From the NCBI GenBank assembly GCA_009760885.1, contig CM019704.1, positions 12,112,303-12,176,302 of the forward strand: DNA of 64,000 nt, in the 5' to 3' direction. The stretch's first letter is position 1. Every line of letters starts with the position of its first letter. Shown in pieces: positions 43,840-54,743 of the stretch. A program made the position numbers and the translations under genes. A model generated the notes under the pieces. It worked only from the letters and a program-made list of their open reading frames with translations, was not told the origin of the DNA and searched no databases. Source of the stretch: Achatina immaculata. Taxonomy: Eukaryota > Mollusca > Gastropoda > Stylommatophora > Achatinidae.

Positions 43840-43985
43840 TCCTGTCTGTGAAAAGAAAGATCTTGGCACGAAGATAGTCAAGAGTTTTTGAGTCTGTGAA
43901 AAGAAAGATCTTGGCACGAAGATAATCGGGAGTTTTTGAGTCTGTGAAAAGAAAGATCTTGGCACGAAGATAATCAGGAGTTTTT
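43840..43985. repeat. 48-bp tandem repeat, three units
   Basis: TCTGTGAAAAGAAAGATCTT plus GGCACGAAGATAATC and AGTTTTTGAG, three near-identical copies. Confidence 0.92.
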
Positions 43986-44021
43986 TTAAGAAAGCGCTAA
44001 GCAGCCCTGGAAAATGAACTT

Positions 44022-44195
44022 TAAACCTTCTGTCTAGTACAAAGTTGTCCTCTCTTTATACCTTCTGTCTAGTACAAAGTTGTCCTCTCTTTATATCTTC
44101 TGTCTAGTACAAAGTTGTCCTCTCTTTATATCTTCCGTCTAGTACAAAGTTGTCCTCTCTTTATGACTTCTGTCTAGTTCAAAGTTGTCTTCTCT
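44022..44195. repeat. 35-bp tandem repeat, five units
   Basis: TTCTGTCTAGTACAAAGTTG plus TCCTCTCTTTATA, five copies. Confidence 0.92.
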
Positions 44196-44261
44196 ATAAT
44201 TCTACCTGCTTGACATATTTTGCCAGAGTTGTTGCATGTTTACAATTGTTGTATTTTCGAG

Positions 44262-44340
44262 TATATCAATAAACATACTGTAGTACAATGTATCAGGTAT
44301 ATCAATAAACATACTGTAGTACAATGTATCAGGTATAAAC
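44262..44340. repeat. 36-bp tandem repeat, two to three units
   Basis: GTATATCAATAAACATACTG followed by TAGTACAATGTATCAG. Confidence 0.88.
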
Positions 44341-44689
44341 ATGCTACAGTACACGGCTGACCCACTTAAAATCACTGGTTGTACTGCTTTGTTTGCCTGC
44401 AGTCTAATTCAGAATATCCTTGACCGAACAGCTATAGCTGGGATTGACTTACAGCTGAGCTCCACATTACATGAACGAACGCCTGAAGCTTTTAAGAGCG
44501 AATCCCTCAACACTGGTCACAACTACCAGCAGATTTAACTGATACTCACAGCACGCTACAGGAGTAGCGACGTGCATCTAGCGTTTCCACAAGTTAGCTA
44601 TCATCCCTAATCCTCTCACTTTATTAGCTTTGTCTCTGACATTCGTCCACGGTTACTCTCACTCCGGTTCTCCAAGCTCGATCTGTTTC

Positions 44690-44790
44690 CCCAAAGATCA
44701 CCGCCTCCTCCTTCCGCTGCGCATTTCGTCACCGGAAGTAGATGGCGGCCATTAAAATCATTGCGCACGCGCAGTTTGGGGATAAAATGG
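44690..44790 (+). promoter_or_regulatory. Candidate TATA-less promoter: ETS, YY1 and NRF1-type sites
   Basis: Within about 45 bp lie ACCGGAAGT (44731-44739, ETS consensus), GATGGCGGCCAT (44741-44752, YY1-type) and TGCGCACGCGCAG (44762-44774, NRF1-type palindrome GCGCACGCGC). This trio is a known hallmark of housekeeping promoters in animals. It is in one of the few GC-richer, single-copy patches of the window. That it works as a promoter is inference. A small ORF with a good start context follows at 44787. Confidence 0.4.
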
Positions 44791-44900
44791 CAGCTAAACT
44801 GGACGTAATGTGGCTTAGTGCGGAAAGCTTTGGGTTAGGTTACTCGGGATGTTGTCACGAGCAATTACCCTCGTCGTGTGACTCCAGCTACAGGAAGTGA
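44787..44900 (+). CDS. Possible first coding exon or small ORF (37 codons)
   Basis: ATG at 44787 in the context AAAATGG (A at -3, G at +4) opens MAAKLDVMWLSAESFGLGYS and stops at 44898-44900. A GTGAGC at 44897-44902 could act as a splice donor just before the stop, which would make this the first exon of a gene reaching beyond the motifs seen here. I do not recognise the peptide. The support is the upstream promoter-like cluster and the start context only, so chance is a serious alternative. Confidence 0.2.
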   Translation: MAAKLDVMWLSAESFGLGYSGCCHEQLPSSCDSSYRK

Positions 44901-45232
44901 GCAGACTGCCCCGAGAGCAATGTCCCTACCTGCCTGGTCCATTATTTCATTAGGCACACAATCGGTCTTTTCATTGTCGACATGAGATCGCACCAAGATC
45001 GCGGCGTGGTCGAGTCTGGGATTGTTCCCTCAGTGCCATCACTCTGTCACTCTGTCGCTCCTTTTTCTGTACCTAGTCACAGGAAGTCGATTTATCCAAG
45101 AGCCAATGTCGACTTTAGTCACGCCATGTAATAATTATCTGACCTTAGATTTGTTTTTGAAAACTTGCCATAAAACTTGGCATGGCCAGGCAGACTACAG
45201 TTCTAAAATAATTGACATAACATTTGTTTCCG

Positions 45233-45234
<2 letters not shown>
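44901..45234. other. Single-copy sequence, no gene identified
   Basis: Continues the GC-richer patch to about 45060. CAGGAAGT-type ETS words occur at 44891 and 45080. No further exon can be supported. Confidence 0.35.

Positions 45235-45270
<36 letters not shown>
45235..45270. repeat. TG dinucleotide microsatellite
   Basis: About 18 TG units. Confidence 0.97.
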
Positions 45271-45272
<2 letters not shown>

Positions 45273-45297
45273 ATATTTCGAATGGAAAGCTAGCACG

Positions 45298-45386
45298 AAA
45301 CATCTCCACAGCAGCTTCTACAGACTGGACATCTCCACAGCAGCTTCTACACACTGGACATCTCCACAGCAACTTCTACACACTGG
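45298..45386. repeat. 29-bp tandem repeat, three units
   Basis: ACATCTCCACAGCAGCTTCT plus ACACACTGG, three copies. Confidence 0.93.
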
Positions 45387-45387
45387 A

Positions 45388-45560
45388 CAGTCAGTCAGTC
45401 AGTTAGTTAGTCAGTCAGTCAGTCAGTCAGTGAGTTAGTTAGTTAGTTAGTTAGTTAGTCAGTCAGTCAGTCAGTCAGTTAGTTAGTTAGTCAGTCAGTC
45501 AGTCAGTCAGTTAGTTAGTTAGTTAGTTAGTTAGTCAGTTAGTTAGTTAGTTAGTTAGTC

Positions 45561-45595
<35 letters not shown>

Positions 45596-45684
45596 CAGTT
45601 AGTTAGTCAGTTAGTTAGTCAGTTAGTTAGTTAGTTAGTTAGTCAGTTAGTCAGTTAGTTAGTCAGTTAGTTAGTTAGTTAGTC

Positions 45685-45715
<31 letters not shown>

Positions 45716-45892
45716 CAGTTAGTTAGTTAGTTAGTCAGTTAGTTAGTTAGTTAGTTAGTTAGTTAATTAGTTAGTCAGTCAATCAGTCAGTTAGTCAGTC
45801 AATCAGTTAGTTAGTTAGTTAGTCAGTTAGTTAGTTAGTTAGTCAGTCAGTCAGTCAGTTAGTTAGTTAGTTAGTTAGTTAGTCAGTCAGTC

Positions 45893-45931
<39 letters not shown>

Positions 45932-45987
45932 CAGTCAGTCAGTCAGTTAGTTAGTTAGTTAGTTAGTCAGTCAGTCAGTCAGTTAGG

Positions 45988-46031
<44 letters not shown>

Positions 46032-46052
46032 CAGTCAGTTAGTCAGTCAGTC

Positions 46053-46099
<47 letters not shown>

Positions 46100-46159
46100 C
46101 AGTCAGTTAGTTAGTTAGTTAGTTAGTTAGCTAGTTAGTTAGTTAGCTACTTAGTTAGC

Positions 46160-46191
<32 letters not shown>

Positions 46192-46286
46192 CAGTCAGTC
46201 AGTTAGTTAGTTAGTTAGTTAGTTAGTTAGCTAGTTAGTTAGTTAGCTAGTTAGCTACTTAGTTAGATAACTAGTTAGTTAGTTAA

Positions 46287-46364
<78 letters not shown>
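45388..46364. repeat. TTAG/TCAG tetranucleotide tract, about 980 bp
   Basis: Uninterrupted TTAG units with TCAG interspersed, plus rare TTAA, CTAG and TAAC variants. Its right edge is the stop codon of LINE I, so on the element strand it is a CTAA/CTGA tail. Its length is far beyond the 15-90 bp tails of other LINEs here. It is not the TTAGGG telomere repeat. Confidence 0.96.
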
Positions 46365-47045
46365 CGTTGGTTGATCCTCTTGGGACAAAGGCGGCGCATA
46401 GGGCGGGGGACAAGGCTCTCCATGTATGGCGATTCCTTGCTACTTGCTTTAGATCTTCGGTGTTTCTGATGAGCATTGTTGAACACTCCTTGGTAATAAC
46501 TCTTCTTAGTGTGTCTTTGGGTCTTCCCCGCTTTCTTTTACCTGCTGGTGACCACGTAAATGCTTGGTGTGGGAGGGTTTCTCGTCCTGCTAAGTACATG
46601 GCCGATGTAGTTCCAGCGACGTCTTCTGATAAAGTTTGATACGTAGTCTTGTTTAATTTCTTATCTTATTAATGTAACCGATCTGAAATCGTGCCAATAG
46701 ATATTTACCAGTCTTCGAAGACACTTATTTTCAAAAGCATCTAACCTCTTTTCCATTGCTGGTGATGTTCTGCAAATCTCGCAACCGTAGGTTAGTACTG
46801 GCACTACACAGGAGTTGTTGATCTTGAGTTTCGTGTGCCTACTGAGTTGGTTTGATTTCCAGATGTTAGTCAGCTTGTTGAAAGCGTTTGACGCTAAAGC
46901 AGTTCGAGTCATATTTTCTGTTGATATGTCTCCCGCGGGTGTTAACTTGCTTCATAAATATGTAAAACTAGTGACTTTTCAAGAGCACGGCCATTAAGTT
47001 TAACGCTGTCCGGTTTGTTGATGAGATAAAAAAACTTGAGTTTTT
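46365..47045 (-). mobile_element. LINE I: 5'-truncated 3' end with very long CTAA/CTGA tail
   Basis: Minus strand: thumb and C-terminal domain. Blocks: NKPDSVKLNGRALEKS, then NAFNKLTNIWKSNQLSRHTK, LTYGCEICRTSPAMEKRLDA, ENKCLRRLVNIYWHDFRS, HQAFTWSPAGKRKRGRPKDT, LRRVITKECS, and the ending RHTWRALSPALCAAFVPRGS. The order (LTYG.E, KCLRR, W.P.GKRKRGRPK, RALS.ALCA) is the RTE-like C-terminus. No RT palm remains. Frames are broken near 46650 and 46920. Confidence 0.87.
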
Positions 47046-47064
47046 GCTGAATTCCTACAGTTAC

Positions 47065-47225
47065 TTCAAAAAATTGTTTCTCATACATACATTTACCTCA
47101 ACAAAATGTTTCTGCATACATACAGTTACCTTAATACAGTATTTGTCCATACATACAGTTCCCTCAACAAAATTGTTTCTACATAAATACAATTACCTCA
47201 ACAAAATTGTTTATACATTCATATG
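47065..47225. repeat. 33-bp satellite, short left block
   Basis: TACATACATACAGTTACCTC and AACAAAATTGTTTC units, about five copies, same family as 48630-51780. Confidence 0.93.
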
Positions 47226-48629
47226 TAGCACGGCCTTGTAAGTAATGATTATAGTTGTTATTATTATTTTGAATGATCATGATTGTGAAAATATACTGTA
47301 AAGAAAATAATAACATCGAATAGCGACAGAGAAAAATGGAGAGGAAAGGAAGAGAAAGGTACAAAACTTCAATGACACTAGAACAAGACGCGGACAAAAG
47401 TAAACAGTGGAAACAGTGAATAGAAAAAGACGAGACTCAGTGACGCTGACACATCAAAGGAAGCACGTCAGAAAGTAGGATGGTCCAATGATAACAAAGC
47501 AGTGACTGGAGATTGACACTTGTAAACAAAATAGAAAAGACGAATAGAAAAGGCAGACACAATGAAAAGGGAGGACACAATAAAACCTCCAACATGAAAT
47601 AGCAAGATAAAGTCTTAGGTAAATGACAATTGTATAGACGGAGTTGACATTTTGACACTCGTTAAGACACGATTGCACATGGTTTTTAAATAAAGCAGTG
47701 ACCAGCTGGGCCAGTTGACCAAGTAAATATTTAAAGGCGTGGCCTATTGGACAATTGACTTACGAGAGATAAGACACGGGGCAGTTTGAATGACGGACAA
47801 TCAGAACGCTCATGGGAATCAGTGGACATCTGAAGGGTTTAACCAAAATACGTATTGGTTAATCCATCAAGCTGGACTTGAAGATAAAAAGGAGCGAGGA
47901 AAGACAGGAAAGAAGAAGAGGAAGAAGAAGAGACAGAGGAGGGAGCCAGAAGACAGAGGAACAAGGACGGTCAGTGAACTGAGACCGGTCCAGACGAGAG
48001 AAGAAGAGAAGGACAGACAGACACACCAGGGAAGACACGAGAGAGAAAGAAGACGTAGGTAACGACAGTTGGAATAGATGGACAATTAGAGCAATAGATA
48101 CTCTTAAAAAGCAGTTTTGAAGAAGTAGTTTTAGAACATACTGAAGCTGTGTTTCAAGTGATGCAAAGAATTGATACTTTGAAACTTCTAGTACAGTGGT
48201 TTAGTCGTGATTGACCACGTGTTGCAGATCTGGTATAATGCTGAGTTAGGATATGTTCACGTATCAAGTGTACTATATTGTGAATTTGAATGCTGCAAGT
48301 AGAATATGATAGTTTGATACTGATGTGCCTCAGCGACGAAACTAACAAAGATTATGTCATATAGCATCTTAGTATAAGTGATGTTGTGAATTCTAAATCG
48401 AATATCTTATTTGTCGGAATTAAATGAATTCTGTAGAGACATTTCATATGACGTCCCCTGATTATTGAAGAGGCAATGTATGTGAAACTTAAACAACAGA
48501 AATCTCAATGTGTGTAAAGATAAAGTCGGTATTAATCAAGAACATCTTCTTTAGTCAGAAATGTATGATTCACAACTTGATAATATTATACTGGTGCCAT
48601 CAATGATAGATAATTCACACCCTTACGTT
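47226..48629. other. 1.4-kb single-copy island inside the 33-bp satellite
   Basis: Sequence unlike the flanking array and without RT or transposase motifs. Features: AATATTTAAAGG (about 47727-47738), which resembles a TATA box; a nearby CCTATTGG; an ORF at 47790; and strongly purine-rich DNA at 47880-48060. TTATACAT(T/A)CATA occurs at both edges, but the array itself provides that word. It could be an unrecognised transposon, a solo LTR or a host exon. Confidence 0.5.
47790..48062 (+). CDS. Hypothetical 90-codon basic ORF
   Basis: Opens MTDNQNAHGNQWTSEGFNQN and becomes strongly charged (GKTGKKKRKKKRQRREPEDR), ending in a run of arginines. About 50 bp upstream is a TATA-like AATATTTAAAGG, and GTAG|GTAACG at 48056-48064 would be a plausible splice donor just before the stop. 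I do not recognise the protein. The basic part comes from purine-rich low-complexity DNA and may be accidental. Confidence 0.22.
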   Translation: MTDNQNAHGNQWTSEGFNQNTYWLIHQAGLEDKKERGKTGKKKRKKKRQRREPEDRGTRTVSELRPVQTREEEKDRQTHQGRHERERRRR

Positions 48630-51600
48630 GTTATACATACATACAGTTACTGCAACAAAATGTTTCTACATACATACACTTAACTCAATAAAATGTTTTT
48701 ACATAAATAAGTTTACCTCAACAAAATGTTTCTACATACATACATGTATCTCAACAAAATGTTTCTAGATACATGCACTTACCTCAACAAAATGTTTATA
48801 TATACATACACTTATATCAACAAACTGTTTCTACTTTCACTTATATCAACAAAATGTTTCTAGATACATACATTTACCACAACAAAAAGTTTCTACATAC
48901 ATACACTTAATTCAACAAAATATTTCTACAAACAGACATTTACCTCAACAAAATGTTCACAGATACATACACTTATCTCAACAAAATATTTCTACATCCA
49001 TACACTTACCTCAACAAAATATTTCTACATACATACACTTACTTCAATAAAATGTTTCTACATACATACACTTACTTCAAGAAAATGTTTCTACATACAT
49101 ACACTTACTTCAAGAAAATGTTTAAACAAACCTGCACTTACCTCAAGAAAATATTTGTACATACATTAACTTACCTCTGCAAAATATTTCTATGTACATG
49201 CTTTACTCAACAAAATGTTTCTACATACAAACACTTATTTCAAAAACAATGTTTCTAATTACATACACTTTCCTCAATAAGATGTTTCTAGATACATACA
49301 CTTACCTCAACACAATGTTTCTACATACATACACCTGCCTTAACAAAATATTTCTATATACATACACCTAAGTTAACAAAATGTTTCTACATACATACAC
49401 TTACCTCAACACAATGTTTCTACATACATACACTTACCTCAACACAATGTTTCTACATACATACACTTACCTCAACACAATGTTTCTACATACATACACT
49501 TACCTCAACACAATGTTTCTACATACATACACTTACCTCAACACAATGTTTCTACATACATACACTTACCTCAACACAATGTTTCTAACTACATGTACTT
49601 ACTTGAACATAATCTTTCTAGAACATACATTTACTTGAACAAAATGTTTCCACATACATACACTTACCTCAACAAAATGTTTTTCAAAAATACATTTACC
49701 TTAACAAAACATTTCTAGATAATAACAGTTAATTCACCACAATGTTTCAAAATACATACAAGTACATCAAAAATATTTCTACATACATACACTTACCTCA
49801 ACAAAATGTTTCCAGATTCATAGACTTACCTCAACACAATATTTATAAATACATACATTATTTCAACTAAATGTATCTACAAACATACACTTGCTTCCAC
49901 AAAGTTTTTCTACATATATACACTTACCTCAACAAAATGTTTCTAGATACATACACTCACCTCAACAAAATATTTCTCAATACATAGTTACCTCAACACA
50001 ATATTTCTACATACATACACATAAATCTACAAAATTTTTCTACATAAATGTACTTACCTCAAAAAATTGTTTCTTGTTATAAACATTCACCTCAACAAAA
50101 TTTTTCTACACCCATACACTTACATCAGTAAAATTGTTTCTGCATTCCTACACTTAACTCAACACAATATTTCTGCATTCATACTACTACATAAACAAAA
50201 TATTTCTAGATACATACACTTACACCACCAAAATATTTTAAATATATACACTTACTTCAACCAAATATCTCTGCATACACACACTTAACTCCACAAAATT
50301 TTTCTACATATATTGCACTTACCACAACAGAATATTTCAACACAGATACACTTATCTGAACAAAATGTTTCTAAACACTTGCGATTACCTAAAAAAAAAA
50401 AAAAAAGGTTTCTAGGTATTTACAGTTACCTCAACAAAATGTTCTAGATACATACACTTACCTCAACAAAATGTTCTAGATACATACACTTACCTCAACA
50501 AAATGTTCTAGATACATACACTTACCTCAACAAAATGTTTCTACATACATACACTTACTCCTACAAAATGTTCCTACATACATACACTAGCCTTAAAAAA
50601 ATTTTTCTACATACATGCACTTACCTCAACAAAATATTTCTAGATACATACACTTACCTTAATAAAATGTTTCTTGATACATATACTTACCTAAACAAAA
50701 TGTTTCTAGATGCTTACACTTACATCAACAAAAATGTTTCTGTATTCATACACTTACCTCAACAAAATGTTCATACATATATTTGCTTATCTTAACAAAA
50801 TGTTTCTAGATACATACACTTTTATCAACAAAATGTTCCTAGATTTGCACACTTACTTCAAAAAAAAGTTTCTGGATACATACTATTACCACAACACAAT
50901 GTTTTTGCATACATAATCTTACCTCAACAAAATGTTTCTTCATACATAATCTTACCTGAAGAAAATCTTTCTAGATACATACAATTATCTCAACACAATA
51001 TTTCAATATACATCACTAATCTAAAAATATGTTTCTACATAAATACACTTAGCTCAGCATGTTTCTTAATCCATAAACTTACCTCAACATAATGATTCTA
51101 GATACATACACTAATCTCAACAAAATGTTTCTACATACATACAGTTACATCAACAAAATGTTTCTACATACACACTTTCTTCTACAAAATGTTTTTACTT
51201 AATACACTTATTGCACCAAAGCACTTGTACATACATACAGCTTCTTAAACAAAATCTTTCTACATAGCTACACTTACCTCAACAAAATGTTTCTAGTTAC
51301 AAACATTTACCTTTACAAAATCTTTCTAGATACATACACTTACCTCAACAAAATGTTTTCAGATTCATAGACTTACCTCAACACAATATTTCTACATACA
51401 TACACTTACCTCAACAAAATGTTTCTACATACATGGATTTATCTCAAAAAATGTTTCAACATATATACCCTTTCCTCAACACAGTGTTTCTATAAAATAC
51501 ACTTACCTCAAGAAAATATTTCTAGATACATACACTTATCTCAACAACATTGTTTCTAGATAAAAACACTTACTAAATAAAATGTTTTTACATACATACA

Positions 51601-51780
51601 CTTACTTCAACTAAATTTTTCTACATATATCTACTTACCTCAACAAAATTTTTCTTGATACATGCATTTACTTTAGCAAAATGTTTCTAAATAAATACAC
51701 TTACCGCAACAAAATATTTCTCAATACATAGACTTACCTCAACACGAAATTATACATACATACACTTTCATGAACAAAAT
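48630..51780. repeat. 33-bp satellite, 3.15 kb
   Basis: TACATACATACACTTACCTC plus AACAAAATGTTTC, about 95 units. Mostly diverged, with a uniform stretch at 49380-49580. Short frames are 11-residue repeats (MFLHTYTYLNT). Confidence 0.96.
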
Positions 51781-51789
51781 GTTTTTATA

Positions 51790-53151
51790 TACATACCGAC
51801 AAAAACTGCGAGAACAATACAAAGCTATTTATCATCATTATTACAAAGCTATTATAACAAATAGATACAATGCAATATCACAGATAAATAGTATAGATGA
51901 ACAATAGGCAATGTTAAGAGATTCTATCCACCAAACTGTTAAGGAGATAATACCACCGAAAAAAGAAGCCCCTAAAAATAAATGGATGACAGACGACATC
52001 TTAGGACTGATGGACAAGAGGAGGAGGAGTAAAAATAATGAGAAAAAATATAGCAAGATAAATAAAGATATAAGAAGCAAATGCAGAGAACCAAATGAAG
52101 TGTGGTTAAATGAACAGTGCAGACAGATAGAGGACTCTCATAATAAAGGCAGCAAAAGCATGCACAAACGAATTAGTGAACTCACAGGCAGGAAGACAAA
52201 ATATACCACAGGATGCCTGAAATAAAAAGAAGGTAAAATGTTAATGGGAAAAGAAGACATTGTGGGTAAGTGGACAGACTACACCGGTGAGCTATATGGA
52301 GGAGAAAGACCAGAATTAACACCAGATACCGAAAACTGTGATGGACCACCAATACTTGAAGATGAAATCATAGATGCCATCAAACACATGAAGAAAGGAA
52401 AAGCGACTGGGCCTGATAATATAACAATAGAAGAAATAGAGGCACTAGAGGAGACAGGAATAAAAATAATAACCAAGTTATTGAATGACATTTACAACAA
52501 TGGTTATATGCCCAATGACCTGCTTAAATCCATGTTTATAACACTACCAAAGAAACCAGGTGCAAAGGAATGTGATGACCACCGGACTATCAGCCTCTCA
52601 TGTCACATAACGAAGCTACTTCTGAGAATCATTATGAGAAGAACAAGGAAAAAGATACAAATGGAAACAGTGGATGAACAGTTTGGATTTTTGAAGGAAA
52701 GGGAACACATAATGCCATTTATGCTTTACGAACACTAACAGAAAGAGCTTTAGAAGTACAGGAAGATCTCTACTTATGCTTCATTGATTACACCAAGGCA
52801 TTCGACAAGGTGAAATGTAATGAAATTATTAAAATGCTTGAAGACATCAATATAGACGGCAAAGACCTGAGGATTGTAAAACATCTATACTGGCAGCAAG
52901 AAGCAGCAGTTCGAGTTGAAAATAGAACTGGAAAATATCAACCTATAAAACAAGGGGTGCGACAGGGATGTGTACTGTCTCCAGATCTTTTTTCTCTGTA
53001 CAGCGAGAATATTCTAAGAACGACCATCACAGAACCAGGCATAAAAATTGGAGGATACAATATTAACAACCTTCGGTATGCTGACGACACAGTACTGATA
53101 GCTGAGAACCAACAAGACCTGCAAAATCTCTTGGATAAAGTGGCTAAAGAA
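51790..53151 (+). mobile_element. LINE B copy 3: middle segment (linker to RT)
   Basis: Begins in the linker (LREQYK) directly at the satellite edge and ends at LDKVAKE just after the RT palm, where inverted LINE D sequence takes over. TACAAAGCTATT occurs twice near 51820-51855 with TATCATCATTA between, a small local duplication. Both natural ends of the element are absent. Confidence 0.88.
51911..53151 (+). pseudogene. LINE B copy 3 linker and reverse transcriptase
   Basis: KNKWMTDDILGLMDKRRRSK, KYSKINKDIRSKC (uninterrupted C target site), a TAA after YTTGCLK, AIKHMKKGKATGPDNITIEE, and [21 protein letters not shown] one-base loss then follows in [11 protein letters not shown], near 52690. 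The palm resumes in another frame: [39 protein letters not shown] and [20 protein letters not shown]. Catalytic residues are present, but the frame is broken at least three times. Confidence 0.88.
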
Positions 53152-54180
53152 TTTATGTCAAACCAAGTTGTTGTTTCATCATTTATTCTTACTGCTGCTT
53201 GTTGGCTAGATACAGCAGTGATGTTAATTGTATCAGATGTGTGGGAAATCCCATTTTTTCCATTATTTCCCAAAGTTTCTGGTGTTGTACACAATCAAAT
53301 GCCTTTGAGTAGTCTATAAAGGCTAAATATAGATTCACATTAAACTCTCTGCATTTCTCTAATCTTATATTGAATATATGATCTCTTGATCCTCTTTCTT
53401 GCCTGAAACCAGCTTAGACCATATTGACTTCTTCTATTTTCTTTCGAAGTCTACCCATTATGAACAAAACCTCTATCTTAATGCAAAGAAAACTGAATTG
53501 ATGACAACTGACAAAACAAACAAGGCAGCTGAATTATGTATCAATGAGGAAAAACTGGAAGAAGTGGAGAGTTTTGAATATCTTGGATCACTAACTAGTA
53601 AAGGAGATGCAATGAGGGAAATTAAAAGGAGAACATCTATCGCTCTTCAGAAAGTAAAACAACTAAAGAATCTGTAGAGAGGAGCAGACAGAACTACAAA
53701 AATAAGATTTTTAAGGGCATGCATCTTTCCCATCGCAACATATGCCAGTGAGACCTGGACACTTAACAAAACAGCTGAGAAACACATAAATGCCTTTGAA
53801 TGTAAATGCTACAGAAGAGTTCTTCAAATATCATGGACACAAAAAACAACAAATATATCTATACTACAAGAACTTAATATTGAAGAAGGCTGGCTAGTAA
53901 AGAGGATTAAAGAAAGAAAACTTAAATATTTTGGACACATTAAACGTCATGATAATCTAGAGAAGGATGTCTTGGAAGGATACATAATGGAAAAAAGAAA
54001 GAGAGGAAGACCAAGGTGAAGATGGCTGCAAGACATCGTTGATGATCTACAAATGTATGCATCAGCAGCTGGCCATCTTGCTCACAACCGAGAGGGCTAC
54101 AGGAGTGCTGTTTGAGAAGAAAAGTTCCGCAAGGGACATGCAAATGAATGAATGAATGAATGAATGAATGAATGAATGAA
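53152..54180 (+). mobile_element. LINE D copy: 3' third with inverted 5' segment
   Basis: 53152-53457 is LINE D in minus orientation (from QGVRQG-proximal TTWFDI back through the MGFPTYLIQL region and the GFRQGRGS region). 53458-54148 is LINE D in plus orientation from NLYLNAKKTELMTTDKTNKA to the ORF end, followed by an AATG tail (54145-54180). The head-to-head arrangement is the twin-priming pattern seen also in LINE G. Stops include TAG after KQLKNL and TGA in RGRPR. Confidence 0.85.
53458..54115 (+). pseudogene. LINE D thumb and C-terminal domain
   Basis: NKAAELCINEEKLEEVESFE, YLGSLTSKGDAMREIKRRTS, FLRACIFPIATYASETWTLN, CYRRVLQISWTQKTTNISIL, KERKLKYFGHIKRHDNLEKD and KRKRGRPR. At least two stops and a frameshift near 53690. 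Confidence 0.85.
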
Positions 54181-54743
54181 CATCTTCTTCAGAACTTTCG
54201 GATGTTGGAGCGTACACTTGTAAATTATTTATGTTTATTGGTCGTCCTTTCAGTGAGTTAGCAGGACTCGGTCCGAGATGTTCAAATATCCTATATTTTT
54301 CCTTGCTGTTTGTTCATCAAATATTATTCCTACTCCTCGTTCATGTTTCTCACTTCCTGAATATATTATTGTATTTTTATTCAAGTTTATCTTCCCTGCA
54401 CCTGTCCATCTAACTTCACTCATTCTTAACATGTTGATCTTCATCCTTTACATTTCCCTCTTTACATTTTCTAATTTTCTAGCCTGGAATAAAGTTATAA
54501 CATTCCATGTTCCTATTTTGAATTTGTTAGCTTTGACACCAGTAGCTTGATGACGATCTGGCCTCACCTGTAGCTCGTGAGCTGCCCTACCGGACGAGGC
54601 TGTTCCAGAGAAACATCCATTAACGTCGTTCATGACAAATCTATTACTCTGAATAAGCATAATTGTTCTTGTAAGCTACAACAGTGGTTTCCTGTTGCCT
54701 TCTGCCGGTTTGCGTACGGACTCTCCGCTAGCCTTTGGACTTT
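54181..54743 (-). mobile_element. LINE B copy 4: 5' end and endonuclease N-terminus
   Basis: Minus strand: a short leader, MLIQSNRFVMNDVNGCFSGT (54660), KFKIGTWNVITLFQARKLEN, then MKINMLRMSEVRWTGAGKIN and GVGIIFDEQTARKN. It is cut at its 3' side where the LINE D tail begins (54180) and at its 5' side by element F (54744). It is in the opposite orientation to B copy 3, so the two are either separate insertions or parts of one rearranged copy. Confidence 0.87.

Noticed and set aside
45388..46364. Telomeric repeat
   Set aside because: The unit is TTAG/TCAG, not TTAGGG or TTAGG, and the tract is continuous with a LINE stop codon.
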